Source: Staphylococcus simiae | GTDB taxonomy: Bacteria > Bacillota > Bacilli > Staphylococcales > Staphylococcaceae | DNA: 64,000 nucleotides | Direction: 5' to 3' | NCBI RefSeq assembly: GCF_002902085.1 | Contig: NZ_PPQR01000070.1 | Span: 7,848-71,847 of the forward strand | In this document: one piece after another, positions 47,477 to 57,752 of the stretch | How the letters are laid out: every line of letters begins with the position of its first letter | Position numbering within the stretch: the stretch's first letter is position 1 | Translations under genes and position numbers: made by a program | Notes under the pieces: model-generated | The model's database searches: none | Told to the model about the DNA's origin: nothing | Seen by the model: only the letters and a program-made list of their open reading frames with translations

Positions 47477-47553
47477 ACAAAGATTATGCATGATTGCATT
47501 TAAATATACAATAATAAATTTGTATTTTTCAAAAAATGCGATAGCTATAATAA

Positions 47554-47568
47554 ATGCAAACGTATACA
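47554..47568. promoter_or_regulatory. cre-like site between fba and ywjG
   Basis: ATGCAAACGTATACA meets all fixed positions of WTGNAANCGNWNNCW. It lies 80 bases upstream of the fba -10 box and about 78 bases before the ywjG start. Control of either gene by CcpA is inferred only. Confidence 0.45.
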
Positions 47569-47645
47569 TTATTATAAAATTTAAGTCGTTGCATTATAAG
47601 TATCCTTTATTTACAATTATTGAGTGAATAGAATGGAGGATATAA

Positions 47646-48167
47646 ATGTCAAAAATCTTACACACACAACTTATTGGTATTTTTAATAGACTAGAAGATC
47701 AGTCCTTAGAAATTCAAATGGCAGCACAATGTTTAATGCAAGCCATTGGCGGCGAAGGCTATGTTTACATCAAAGGTTATGATGATTTACAATTTTTCGA
47801 AACATTTATATTACACAGTCATGAAAAAATGGACTCAAGTCGCAAACTAAGAGATATTGAACACTTCAATACTATTGATTCAACAGATCGCGTATTACTA
47901 TTTGCTCCAGAATATACTGATGACGTTGCTAATGATTTACAGCAACTCGTCGACCAAGATATTGACGTCGTATTAATTTGTAATAAACCTAAGTCTGATA
48001 ACTTTCCTGACCATTTAGTTCATTTTATTAATTTATCTACACCAAGACCAATCGTTTATACAGAAGATTACGACAAAATTGTTCAACCTCATGCTATAGC
48101 ATTAAATTATATTTATTACGATATTTATACGCAAATGATTGAAATGACTAGAGATTTAGAACTTTGA
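47646..48167 (+). CDS. DUF2529 family protein (YwjG-like)
   Basis: This 173-residue conserved protein is of unknown function, found between fba and pyrG in Bacillales. It starts MSKILHTQLIGIFNRLEDQS. Alternating hydrophobic strands and helices (VLLFAPEYTDDV, VVLICNKPKSD, FINLSTPRPIVY) suggest a Rossmann- or SIS-like fold, but no catalytic motif is evident. The site is GGAGG. It is divergent from fba and convergent with pyrG. Confidence 0.85.
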   Translation: MSKILHTQLIGIFNRLEDQSLEIQMAAQCLMQAIGGEGYVYIKGYDDLQFFETFILHSHEKMDSSRKLRDIEHFNTIDSTDRVLLFAPEYTDDVANDLQQLVDQDIDVVLICNKPKSDNFPDHLVHFINLSTPRPIVYTEDYDKIVQPHAIALNYIYYDIYTQMIEMTRDLEL

Positions 48168-48230
48168 AATACTCTCTCTTGAGGTTATAACATCATTGTA
48201 ATAACTTTCACTTCATGATTATTAAATACT

Positions 48231-48280
48231 AAAGACCGACATCATCACTATATCTATAACGATGAAGCCGGTCTATTTTT
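48231..48280. terminator. Bidirectional terminator between ywjG and pyrG
   Basis: AAAGACCGACATCATC and GATGAAGCCGGTCT pair (imperfect), with a T-run to the right for ywjG and an A-rich flank to the left for pyrG. Confidence 0.78.
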
Positions 48281-48291
48281 TATAAAATATT

Positions 48292-49917
<1,626 letters not shown>

Positions 49918-50118
49918 TTATTAAAGGGAATGCTTCCTCATCAATTGTAAAAATCATGTATTTCAGTTATTATCATTAAACTCAATACAATGCTATGTAA
50001 TGGTTAATCATATTAATAACTTGTTTAACTTACATTATAAATTAAACAGCATATATTGAAATTCATCACAATACAATCTTAGCTACTGAGTTATCATAGA
50101 ATGATTTACCCATTTAAA

Positions 50119-50159
50119 TAAAAAAACGCTCCCTCTCACAAATGTTGTAAGGGGAGCGT
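50119..50159 (-). terminator. pyrG leader attenuator hairpin
   Basis: On the minus strand ACGCTCCCCTTACAA pairs with TTGTGAGAGGGAGCGT, followed by TTTTTTT. It lies 36 bases after the predicted transcription start and well upstream of pyrG. Its 5' arm contains the C/U-rich block GCUCCCCUU. Extra G residues at the transcript's 5' end could pair with that block and prevent terminator formation. Confidence 0.85.
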
Positions 50160-50194
50160 ATAAATTTTATACACGTGTCCTATTTAAAGGAGCC

Positions 50195-50230
50195 CGAATA
50201 AAATTTTATCATCTTTCGCTTAAAAGTCAA
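50195..50230 (-). promoter_or_regulatory. pyrG promoter with GGGCTCC initial transcript
   Basis: TTGACT (50225-50230), a 16-base spacer and TAAAAT (50203-50208) form the promoter, with TGA before the -10 making it an extended type. Seven bases later comes GGGCTCC, with the first G at 50195. This arrangement equals the B. subtilis pyrG system, in which low CTP stalls polymerase at the first C and adds extra Gs. Confidence 0.82.
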
Positions 50231-50239
50231 TTATTAAAT

Positions 50240-50770
50240 TTAATCGTTAAAATCTTCTTCGTCTTCAAATGCTTCTTCGTCTTCTTCTAATTCATCTTCA
50301 TCGTCTTCTTCAATAACGATATCAGCATGATTAATTTCTTCTTCAACAGGCTCATCTTCCGGATCATTTAATGTTTCTTGATCATCTGTTTCAGCTGGTA
50401 TATCATCATCGTCGTCTAATTCATCTTCACCTAATAATTTAAGATTTTGATCTTCTTCGTCATCATCTAAAATATCAAATTTTTGAATTGTAGGCGCTAT
50501 TTTTTCTTCAATATCGTCAACTGAATACCAATCACGTAATCCCCATAAATTTTCACCAACATTTAAGAAGCGGCCATCCGTATTTAAGTCAGTGTAAAAT
50601 TGTACGACACGTGTTTCGATATCTTCATATTCATAATCACCTAACGCTCTAAACTCATCGATGATATCATATAAGTTCATTGTTTCGCCTTTATCATTTA
50701 ATAAAGTATAAGCCATATCGATAAATGATTTCTCATCAACCATTTCTTTTGTATAATCTTGAATTTTCAT
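50240..50770 (-). CDS. rpoE: DNA-directed RNA polymerase delta subunit
   Basis: This Firmicute-specific polymerase subunit has 176 residues. It has an N-terminal HARE/ASXL-type globular domain (about 1-90, [16 protein letters not shown]... [12 protein letters not shown]) and a disordered, very acidic C-terminal tail of Asp and Glu. It speeds recycling and lowers non-specific nucleic acid binding. The start at 50770 follows AAGGAAG; a longer frame adds 11 residues without support. Confidence 0.96.
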   Translation of the reverse strand: MKIQDYTKEMVDEKSFIDMAYTLLNDKGETMNLYDIIDEFRALGDYEYEDIETRVVQFYTDLNTDGRFLNVGENLWGLRDWYSVDDIEEKIAPTIQKFDILDDDEEDQNLKLLGEDELDDDDDIPAETDDQETLNDPEDEPVEEEINHADIVIEEDDEDELEEDEEAFEDEEDFND

Positions 50771-50881
50771 TGCCCAATACTTCCTTTCAAAGGATATTAT
50801 CATAATTTATACGTTTTAATTCATTTATATATAGTAACAAAACTAAATTATAAATGACAATATGATATTTCGCAATCACTG

Positions 50882-51748
50882 TTAATAATTTAAATACTTT
50901 TCAAAAACGACATAATCTTCAGTTTGTTCTATTTCAACAAAATTACTGTTAATACATAATGCCTTAAATTCATTATTCTGTCCGAATAAAATCATAGACA
51001 TGACTGTTAAGTTATCATAATTTTTTCGTAGATATGTAGGAAGTTGTCTCAAGGCGCTTGAACCAATGCCATTCAAGCGATATGTTCTATCTACTTCAAT
51101 AGCTTCAATATTCATACGTGAACCGTCTTGTTTAAGTGCTATGAAACCAACCTTGCTGTCGTCGATAATTAAATTAATAATATGTACATTCGTTTTATCT
51201 GAGCGACTTTCTTCAACCAATCGTAAAGATGACACATGTTTAGAATCTAGATCTAAATAATATAATCTTTCTTTGCCAATTGGACCTTCTTCTTTAGTTG
51301 CTGTATGCATGAATCCGGCACGTTCATATAAATTCCATGCATTATCATTTTCAGCATCGACAACCAAATATAAATGATTAAAATCTGGAAATAATTGTTG
51401 AACATATTGTGGTAATGACATCATAATTTTCGTACCATAACCATATCCTTGATAACGTTCATTAATTGATAATGAACGAATATAAACTACATTTTCTGGT
51501 GTATCATACCCCTCATGTTGATAATATTGATGTAGCACGAAGAACCCTACAACATCCCCTTGATCATTTATGGCAACATTAGCTATTCTATCTGGATCTT
51601 GTAATGCATCTTCAATCACCGTTTTGGGCAGCGACGAATATATTTGTTGTCTGTCATTTAATTCAAATGCATTGATTTGAGCACGATACTGTTCATCAAA
51701 CGCTTTTAAAGTTATACCTTCAAAATGTAATGTGTTATCCTTATTCAT
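50882..51748 (-). CDS. Tandem GNAT-fold N-acetyltransferase
   Basis: This 288-residue protein has two GNAT-like halves. The first (about 15-170) has the acetyl-CoA segment RSLSINERYQGYGYGTKIM and then a typical NAWNLYERAGF. The second (about 175-288) has IEVDRTYRLNGIGSSALR with a weaker acetyl-CoA loop. Only the first half keeps the full Q/RxxGxG/A motif (RYQGYGYG), so the second may be structural. The substrate is unknown. It lies 78 bases upstream of rpoE. Confidence 0.83.
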   Translation of the reverse strand: MNKDNTLHFEGITLKAFDEQYRAQINAFELNDRQQIYSSLPKTVIEDALQDPDRIANVAINDQGDVVGFFVLHQYYQHEGYDTPENVVYIRSLSINERYQGYGYGTKIMMSLPQYVQQLFPDFNHLYLVVDAENDNAWNLYERAGFMHTATKEEGPIGKERLYYLDLDSKHVSSLRLVEESRSDKTNVHIINLIIDDSKVGFIALKQDGSRMNIEAIEVDRTYRLNGIGSSALRQLPTYLRKNYDNLTVMSMILFGQNNEFKALCINSNFVEIEQTEDYVVFEKYLNY

Positions 51749-51871
51749 TGCAATTTCCCCTATCGTTTCAATTGTTTAAAATTTACCCCATTTAATTGTA
51801 ACCATGTTAATAAAATATTACTATTACTTACCCATATTATTGAGTCTTTATACACCATAAAAGACTATGTC

Positions 51872-52013
51872 TGGGACAAAAAGCATTTTACATTTAATTT
51901 AACGTGTTTGGCAGTAACCTTCTAGTTTTAATACGTTGATTTATCAACATTTTAAAAAAACTAGTCACTCTTGCCGGTGTGGGATTACGAATTAAAATTT
52001 ATTTCTATCCCAC
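51872..52013. repeat. Inverted copy of the GGGACA-bounded repeat
   Basis: TGGGACA (51872-51878) and TATCCCAC (52006-52013) bound a body equal in length to the copy at 21022, but reversed. The segment AAAGCATTTTACATTTAATT here is the reverse complement of the right part of that copy, and TTGATTTATCAACA is shared. It lies between the divergent GNAT gene and coaW. Confidence 0.78.
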
Positions 52014-52107
52014 TCCCAACTTCTGTAAAAATTATCAACTTTCTCTTGTAATTTAGCTATATTACTATACTATTATTTAAGAATATAAATAATAAGGTGG
52101 GAATAGT

Positions 52108-52911
52108 ATGAAAGTTGGCATTGATGCTGGAGGTACGTTAATCAAGATCGTTCAAGAGCAAGATAACCAACGTTTTTATAGTACTGAATTAACTAAAGAT
52201 ATAGATAAAGTTATTGAATGGCTAAACCAACAAACTATTGAACAAATAAGTCTAACTGGTGGCAATGCTGGAATAATTGCTGAAAATATATCTCAGCCTA
52301 GTCAAATTTATGTTGAATTCGATGCAGCATCTAAAGGTTTAAGTATGTTACTTAAAGATCAAGGTCATGATATATCACAATACATATTCGCCAATGTCGG
52401 AACGGGCACCTCATTACATTATTTTGATGGTCATGAACAACAACGTGTTGGTGGTATTGGAACTGGTGGTGGTATGATTCAAGGTTTAGGTTACTTATTA
52501 ACACAATTGACTGATTACACTGAATTAACCAACCTTGCTCAACATGGCGATAGAAATGCCATTGATTTAAAAGTAAAACATATTTATAAAGATACAGAAC
52601 CACCTATTCCTGGTGATTTAACCGCTGCAAATTTTGGTAATGTATTACATCACTTAGATGCTGATTTTAATGCAAGTAATAAACTAGCATCCGTTATCGG
52701 AGTTGTGGGCGAAGTTATCACTACTATGGCGATTACCGTCGCACGCGAGTTTAATACTGATAATATTGTCTATATTGGTTCATCGTTTAACAATAATCAA
52801 TTATTACGCGAAGTAGTAGAAGATTATACAATCTTGAGAGGATGCAAACCATTTTATATTGAACATGGTGCATTTTCTGGCGCAATTGGGGCTTTATATT
52901 TGAATCAATAA
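52108..52911 (+). CDS. coaW: Type II pantothenate kinase
   Basis: CoaW (267 residues) begins CoA synthesis. The ASKHA-fold phosphate-1 loop [10 protein letters not shown], the phosphate-2 region [11 protein letters not shown] and the glycine-rich [14 protein letters not shown] are present. Staphylococci use this eukaryote-like type, which is not inhibited by CoA. The ribosome binding site is AAGGTGG. It is monocistronic with a terminator. Confidence 0.95.
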   Translation: MKVGIDAGGTLIKIVQEQDNQRFYSTELTKDIDKVIEWLNQQTIEQISLTGGNAGIIAENISQPSQIYVEFDAASKGLSMLLKDQGHDISQYIFANVGTGTSLHYFDGHEQQRVGGIGTGGGMIQGLGYLLTQLTDYTELTNLAQHGDRNAIDLKVKHIYKDTEPPIPGDLTAANFGNVLHHLDADFNASNKLASVIGVVGEVITTMAITVAREFNTDNIVYIGSSFNNNQLLREVVEDYTILRGCKPFYIEHGAFSGAIGALYLNQ

Positions 52912-52927
52912 AATCTTAGTGCATAGT

Positions 52928-52980
52928 AAAAACCATGACTAAACGATATACTTACGTAACATCGAGTCATGGTTTTATTT
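52928..52980. terminator. Terminator between coaW and the DUF2750 gene
   Basis: AAAACCATGACT and AGTCATGGTTTT form a stem with a variable loop. T-rich sequence to the right serves coaW, and the A-run to the left may serve the convergent gene. Confidence 0.82.
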
Positions 52981-52988
52981 TCATAATA

Positions 52989-53660
52989 TTAAAATGTTAG
53001 TTCATTAGAAAGTTTCTGTGCTGAAACAACTGTACCTACTACACCTGATTTCAAATCAATAGCTACTGCTTTATTATCATCTCGTAATTCATCTAACCAA
53101 TCGCTAAATACAGAACCTTCTATTGTGATTAAGTCACACTCTTCAAAATCTTCATCACGAACTTTTGCTGCTCTATTTTTAATACTCCATACTGGCATAA
53201 TATAAGGTTTTTCATTTTTATCATCATTCTCACTAATAAGAATAAATTGCTTATAACCTTTTTTGGTTAAACCATAGACTTCATCATATTTAGCAACATC
53301 TTGTACAAATTCTTTGATGCGAATTTTATCTAATTCAGTCATTAATTCTTGTGTTAAATTAACAACATTTATTAATATGCCATCATCTTCTGAAGTATGA
53401 TTGATTAGTACTTTATCTTGATCATCAAACAAATCATCTAGCTCGTATGTCGCGAAACGATCGACATCCATTCTTACTACTTTATCAAATGGAACGTGTT
53501 CATTTGTCAGGTAAGATTTAGCCATTTCTTCATCTGTCCATACAGCAACATAAGATACACCTTCATAATCTAAACGGACTAGTCGTTTATTTTTAGAGGC
53601 AAAATAGATATATTCATTTATTAATATATCTCTAAAAAACGAATACGTTTTATATGACAT
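52989..53660 (-). CDS. Protein with two DUF2750-like halves
   Basis: This cytoplasmic protein of about 223 residues is of unknown function. The C-terminal half reads like DUF2750 (KYDEVYGLTKKGYKQFILIS ... MPVWSIKNRAA). The N-terminal half shows the same spacing (YIYFASKNKRLVRL ... VAVWTDEEMAKSYL), suggesting an internal duplication. Two adjacent ATGs follow GAGGG; the second has better spacing. No signal or membrane segments are visible. It stands alone. Confidence 0.75.
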   Translation of the reverse strand: MSYKTYSFFRDILINEYIYFASKNKRLVRLDYEGVSYVAVWTDEEMAKSYLTNEHVPFDKVVRMDVDRFATYELDDLFDDQDKVLINHTSEDDGILINVVNLTQELMTELDKIRIKEFVQDVAKYDEVYGLTKKGYKQFILISENDDKNEKPYIMPVWSIKNRAAKVRDEDFEECDLITIEGSVFSDWLDELRDDNKAVAIDLKSGVVGTVVSAQKLSNELTF

Positions 53661-53831
53661 CATAGACCCTCACTTTTTTTTATAATCATTACTTCAAATA
53701 CTAAATGACACAATCTTTATAGTCAATGTTACGTTAAAACAATTTATTTCTGTTAACACCATATTGAAAGCAATAAAAATATCACATCAACTATCACGAT
53801 AATAATTTTTAAAAATGTTTCAAAATAAATG

Positions 53832-53872
53832 AATAGCCAATCACCGTCATGAGTAACGTTTGATTGGCTATA
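53832..53872 (-). terminator. Terminator after the ATP-grasp gene
   Basis: ATAGCCAATCA and TGATTGGCTAT pair across a 17-base loop directly after the stop. The T-tail on the minus strand is weak (TTCATTTATTTTG). Confidence 0.6.
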
Positions 53873-53875
53873 TGA

Positions 53876-55072
53876 TTACTTGTTATTTGTAACATCTGCT
53901 AAAAATTGTTGTTCTTTGCGAATAATTTCATCTTTAGAATCCCCATGCCAAATACATCCAAATCTCGAATTGACTTTATCCTTACCATACCAATCACCAT
54001 CATAATATGATAAAGGGTATAATACGCCCTGCTTAATATAACGTAAGATAGTTTGGAAAAAGTGTTCATTATCACCTTGAGAATGGTAACTATAAAATTT
54101 TTGATAACCTTGCTTTAATTCTTTAGATAACAACAACATACTTGTTGAACCATTCTGTCTAAAATTTAAATCAATAGCATAGACATTATCATTGTCGTCT
54201 ACCAATAAATCGAAACCTGCTATACCAAAAAAGCCGTGACTAACACCAATTTCCATAATATGTCTTCCTGCTTCAATCACATGTTGCGGTACTTCTTGTG
54301 CATTTTCATTACCATTATAAAAGCCATAACGATCTGTTAATTGTGTCGCAGAACCAATGTATTGAATACCTATGTCTTCTGAATAAGCAAACTGTACACA
54401 GTAATTTTGTCGTTCATTAATTTTTTGTTCAATGATCAGTGACTCTGTTTCATCAGTTGCTTCTTGTATACGTTTAGTAGCTTTAGCTAAATCTTCGTCA
54501 TTATAACAAATCATCACGCCATAACCACCAGCAGTTGGCAAATCATCACCTGGTTTAATAACAAATGGATAATCCCAATGCTTAATACGTTGTTCGAAAT
54601 CTTCAATGGCTACGATTTCTCTATTAGGAAGATACTTGCCATCAGTCCATTCTGGAATTCGCGCTTTATTATTTAATGCTACAAAGACATCTTTATCAAG
54701 CGCATAATACTTTTTATTTAAAATAGTTTCGTCATGTATATATTGAAAATATAACTTTTTATGTTGTTTGTGTGCTAAATTTTGAATCAATTGCTCATAT
54801 GATTGTTGATTATTAAATGTATATATCTGTTGTGGTACTTCTTTATTTATCGCTTTAAACAACATATCAAGTTTATCTGTAACACTTGCTTCATGAACAA
54901 TGACAGGAAATTGATTGGCAATTAGTAATTCTCTGCCAGTCAAAAAGTTAGATTGATGTTCATCAGGTTTTAACCATGGATTAGATATATATGATGGTCT
55001 AGATGAATAAACAACATCGTCATTATATAAATCACTTAATGTTAATAAAGGCTCATAAATTGTATTAGTCAT
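53876..55072 (-). CDS. ATP-grasp domain protein
   Basis: This 398-residue protein has an ATP-grasp fold in its central and C-terminal parts. The features are VIKPGDDLPTAGGYGVMICY near 175-195, ESLIIEQKINERQNYCVQFA, and a metal-binding segment GFDLLVDDNDNVYAIDLNFRQNGSTS with Asp, Asp and Asn. It is therefore a likely carboxylate-amine ligase, perhaps of amino acids or peptides, but the substrate is unknown. It is coupled to the M20 hydrolase gene by a one-base overlap (TAATG), so the two work on related compounds. Confidence 0.82.
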   Translation of the reverse strand: MTNTIYEPLLTLSDLYNDDVVYSSRPSYISNPWLKPDEHQSNFLTGRELLIANQFPVIVHEASVTDKLDMLFKAINKEVPQQIYTFNNQQSYEQLIQNLAHKQHKKLYFQYIHDETILNKKYYALDKDVFVALNNKARIPEWTDGKYLPNREIVAIEDFEQRIKHWDYPFVIKPGDDLPTAGGYGVMICYNDEDLAKATKRIQEATDETESLIIEQKINERQNYCVQFAYSEDIGIQYIGSATQLTDRYGFYNGNENAQEVPQHVIEAGRHIMEIGVSHGFFGIAGFDLLVDDNDNVYAIDLNFRQNGSTSMLLLSKELKQGYQKFYSYHSQGDNEHFFQTILRYIKQGVLYPLSYYDGDWYGKDKVNSRFGCIWHGDSKDEIIRKEQQFLADVTNNK

Positions 55073-56256
55073 TACTTTCCATTCCCTTTCAAATGTGCAT
55101 GTTCATCTTTTATTTCTTTTAATAATTGAGGGCGCTCAATTAGCTCCAAACTCATTAATGCCATTATTTTTGCACCATTGATTAAAGCTTGATCACCGTG
55201 TACACTAGCTGCCGCTTCTCTAAAGCGGTGCGTATGTCCAACTAAATTTCTAGAACCTATTTTAATATGTGGGTGTATAGTTGGAACGATATGACTAACA
55301 TTACCCGTATCTGTTGAGCCATAACCAAAATCATCATCAATGACTGCTTCTCCAATCTCTACAGCATATTTTTCAAATAAATCATCAAGTTTTGGTGCTT
55401 TGATAAATTCATTTACTCCATTTTGAATTGGGCCAAATTCATAATCACATCCAGTTTGTATTGCTGCCCCTTTAGCAATTTGCTTAACCTTTTCAGTTAA
55501 GATATCCAATTCCTTTCTCGTCATTGCACGTGTATAAAAACGTGCATGTGTATAATCTGGAATAATATTTGCAGCTTGACCGCCATCAAGTATGACACCA
55601 TGTACGCGTTGATCTCTTTTAATATGTTGTCTTAATTGTGCTACGCCATTAAAATAACTGATCATGGCATCAAGTGCATTTAAAGCTTCATCAGCATTTT
55701 CAGAGGCATGAGCACTTTTACCATAAAATTTAACGTCTAGAACATCTACAGCCAAAGTATTAATGGTCTTATATGTTTCATTGCCTGGATGTATCATTAA
55801 AGCAACATCAATTTGATCAATAATGCCAGCTTTAACATAGGATGCTTTAGCACTACCATTTTCTCCACCTTCTTCAGCTGGACAACCAAGTACGACAACT
55901 TTCCCACCTATGCGATCAATCACTTGCTTTAACGAAATACCTGCTAAGACACTTGCAGTACCAATAATATTATGTCCACATGCATGTCCTAAACCTGGTA
56001 ATGCATCGTACTCAGCTAGAAAACCAATTGCTGGACCTGGCTTATCTGCTTCATATGTTGCAATAAACCCTGTTGCATGACCCGCAATATCTGTTTCAAT
56101 ATCAAAGTTGTTATCTTTAAGTTGATCAATTAAAATACGCGAAGCAAATATCTCTTCATTACCTAACTCTGGTCGTTCATGTATTCTATGACTTATTTCA
56201 ATATACTTATATTTATTTGTCTCTATATAATCTAATAATTGTTGTTTTATTTCCAT
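55072..56256 (-). CDS. M20-family amidohydrolase/peptidase
   Basis: This metallo-amidohydrolase has 394 residues. The metal ligands are visible in GLGHACGHNIIG, in CPAEEGGENGSAK (catalytic Glu pair) and in the C-terminal VGHTHRFREA. The dimerisation domain (SAHASENADEALNALDAMI) is typical of M20D enzymes such as AbgB and N-acyl amino acid hydrolases. It is the first gene of a two-gene operon with an ATP-grasp ligase. The substrate is not predictable from sequence. Confidence 0.87.
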   Translation of the reverse strand: MEIKQQLLDYIETNKYKYIEISHRIHERPELGNEEIFASRILIDQLKDNNFDIETDIAGHATGFIATYEADKPGPAIGFLAEYDALPGLGHACGHNIIGTASVLAGISLKQVIDRIGGKVVVLGCPAEEGGENGSAKASYVKAGIIDQIDVALMIHPGNETYKTINTLAVDVLDVKFYGKSAHASENADEALNALDAMISYFNGVAQLRQHIKRDQRVHGVILDGGQAANIIPDYTHARFYTRAMTRKELDILTEKVKQIAKGAAIQTGCDYEFGPIQNGVNEFIKAPKLDDLFEKYAVEIGEAVIDDDFGYGSTDTGNVSHIVPTIHPHIKIGSRNLVGHTHRFREAAASVHGDQALINGAKIMALMSLELIERPQLLKEIKDEHAHLKGNGK

Positions 56257-56515
56257 TTTACAAAATCTCCCTTTTTCGCCCTATATATCATTAAATCAAT
56301 ATGTCATTGAGTTGTTTAAAATTAATTATTACTTATTCTATCGGTTTTGTTCATAGATGTCATCTAATTTTTTATTTATTTACTAAATTTTCTAACAATT
56401 CAAAACCCTAAGGCACTTTTTAAGTATTCAAATTGTAAATTTAGATAGCTATTGATACAATCAACATATTATCAATACTTTAGTTTATTGCTTATTTATA
56501 TAGGAGGAATTAACA

Positions 56516-56977
56516 ATGACAAAAATGAACGTCGAAAGTTTCAACTTGGATCACACAAAAGTCGTTGCACCATTTATTCGCTTAGCGGGAACAATGGAAG
56601 GTTTAAATGGGGATATGATTCATAAATATGATATTCGTTTCAAACAACCAAATAAAGAACATATGGAAATGCCAGGCTTACATTCTTTAGAACATTTAAT
56701 GGCAGAAAACATTAGAAATCATAGTGACAAAGTTGTTGATTTAAGTCCAATGGGTTGCCAAACAGGTTTCTATGTTTCATTTATTAATCATGATGACTAT
56801 GAAGATGTCTTAAATATTGTTGAAGCAACACTAAAAGATGTCTTAAATGCAACAGAAGTACCAGCATGTAATGAAGTACAATGTGGATGGGCAGCTAGCC
56901 ACTCATTAGAAGGTGCCAAAGAAATCGCACAAGCCTTTTTAGATAAACGCAGCGAATGGAACAAAGTATATGGTTAG
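56516..56977 (+). CDS. luxS: S-ribosylhomocysteine lyase
   Basis: LuxS (153 residues) cleaves S-ribosylhomocysteine to homocysteine and DPD, the AI-2 precursor, in the activated methyl cycle. Metal ligands are His56 and His60 in [11 protein letters not shown] and Cys123 in VQCGWA; the catalytic Cys81 is in [10 protein letters not shown]. The protein ends KVYG, close to the B. subtilis end but about three residues shorter than S. aureus LuxS as I recall. The TAG stop lies inside the first bases of the following repeat island. Confidence 0.97.
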   Translation: MTKMNVESFNLDHTKVVAPFIRLAGTMEGLNGDMIHKYDIRFKQPNKEHMEMPGLHSLEHLMAENIRNHSDKVVDLSPMGCQTGFYVSFINHDDYEDVLNIVEATLKDVLNATEVPACNEVQCGWAASHSLEGAKEIAQAFLDKRSEWNKVYG

Positions 56978-57330
56978 AGTTTCTGCTATCTCGATAGCTA
57001 GAAACTCTTATGCAATTGTTGCGCTAGCAACCAATTGTAATCCTTTAGTTTTGATTTTCAATCTTTACTAGCTCTTGCCCAACCTTGCCCGTCTGGCACA
57101 TTAAAGTAAAAATTTTAGTTATAAAATTTTTCTATGACGGGTCCCTGCATTGTCCGTAGAATTTCTTGGTGAAATTCTCTGTGTTGGGTCCCAATGCAGT
57201 TGTTAGAGTTTCTGCTATCTTGATAGCTAGAAATTCTTATGCAGTTTATTATGAAGTAATAAACTGTAAACCTTTTTCATTGCAACCAACTGTAATCCTT
57301 TAAAATTTTTCTATGGTGCTGCTCTATGTA
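56974..57330. repeat. STAR-type repeat island after luxS, without terminal repeats
   Basis: Two copies of a hairpin module starting GTTAGAGTTTCTGCTATCT occur at 56974-57010 and 57202-57237. Each folds as AGAGTTTC-T-GCTATC / GATAGC-T-AGAAACTC-type stems. Between and after them lie STAR-like blocks (ACGGGTCCC near 57138, TGTTGGGTCCC near 57182) and mini-hairpins. The second module and its continuation match 42228-42310; the first continues into sequence seen reversed at 1-110. No GGTTCTCT-type ends are present. Confidence 0.8.
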
Positions 57331-57348
57331 ATGTCATTCCATAAAAAT

Positions 57349-57388
57349 AACGCAGAAGTTGAAACATCAAGTTTCGACCTCTGCGTTT
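57349..57388 (-). terminator. DoxX gene terminator
   Basis: AACGCAGAGGTCGAAAC pairs with GTTTCAACTTCTGCGTT (two mismatches) around a short loop, followed by ATTTTT on the minus strand. Confidence 0.85.
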
Positions 57389-57392
57389 AATT

Positions 57393-57752
57393 TTATAATT
57401 TTTTAATGATACCTATAAGTACAAATTGTAATGGCAGTCTTGCATATAATTGCCACGTAGGCAATTGTTTATCACCTAAAGGTAACTTTTTAACTGCCAT
57501 ATAAATATTGGCTGGAAATACTGCTAATAAGAATAAATTTATAGCTGTTTTTAACCATTGTGCTGGGCGTTTAACTAATAATGCGATACCAAAGAAAATT
57601 TCAAAAACACCCGTTACTAAAACTGCAGTCTTTCTTAAAGGCAAGCTCTTGGGAATAATATTTCTAAATTTCGGCTCACTTGTAAAGTGTAACACCCCTA
57701 TTGCACTAAAACCTATACCTAATAAATATCTTAGTAATTTCAACTTATTCAT
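57393..57752 (-). CDS. DoxX-family membrane protein
   Basis: This 119-residue protein has four hydrophobic segments (about 5-24, 41-62, 66-86 and 96-115), matching the DoxX fold, and starts [19 protein letters not shown]. The conserved [16 protein letters not shown] segment between helices 1 and 2 is typical of the staphylococcal member. Family proteins are linked to thiol and oxidative stress, but no specific role is known here. It overlaps the end of deoB by eight bases and closes the deo operon. Confidence 0.86.
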   Translation of the reverse strand: MNKLKLLRYLLGIGFSAIGVLHFTSEPKFRNIIPKSLPLRKTAVLVTGVFEIFFGIALLVKRPAQWLKTAINLFLLAVFPANIYMAVKKLPLGDKQLPTWQLYARLPLQFVLIGIIKKL

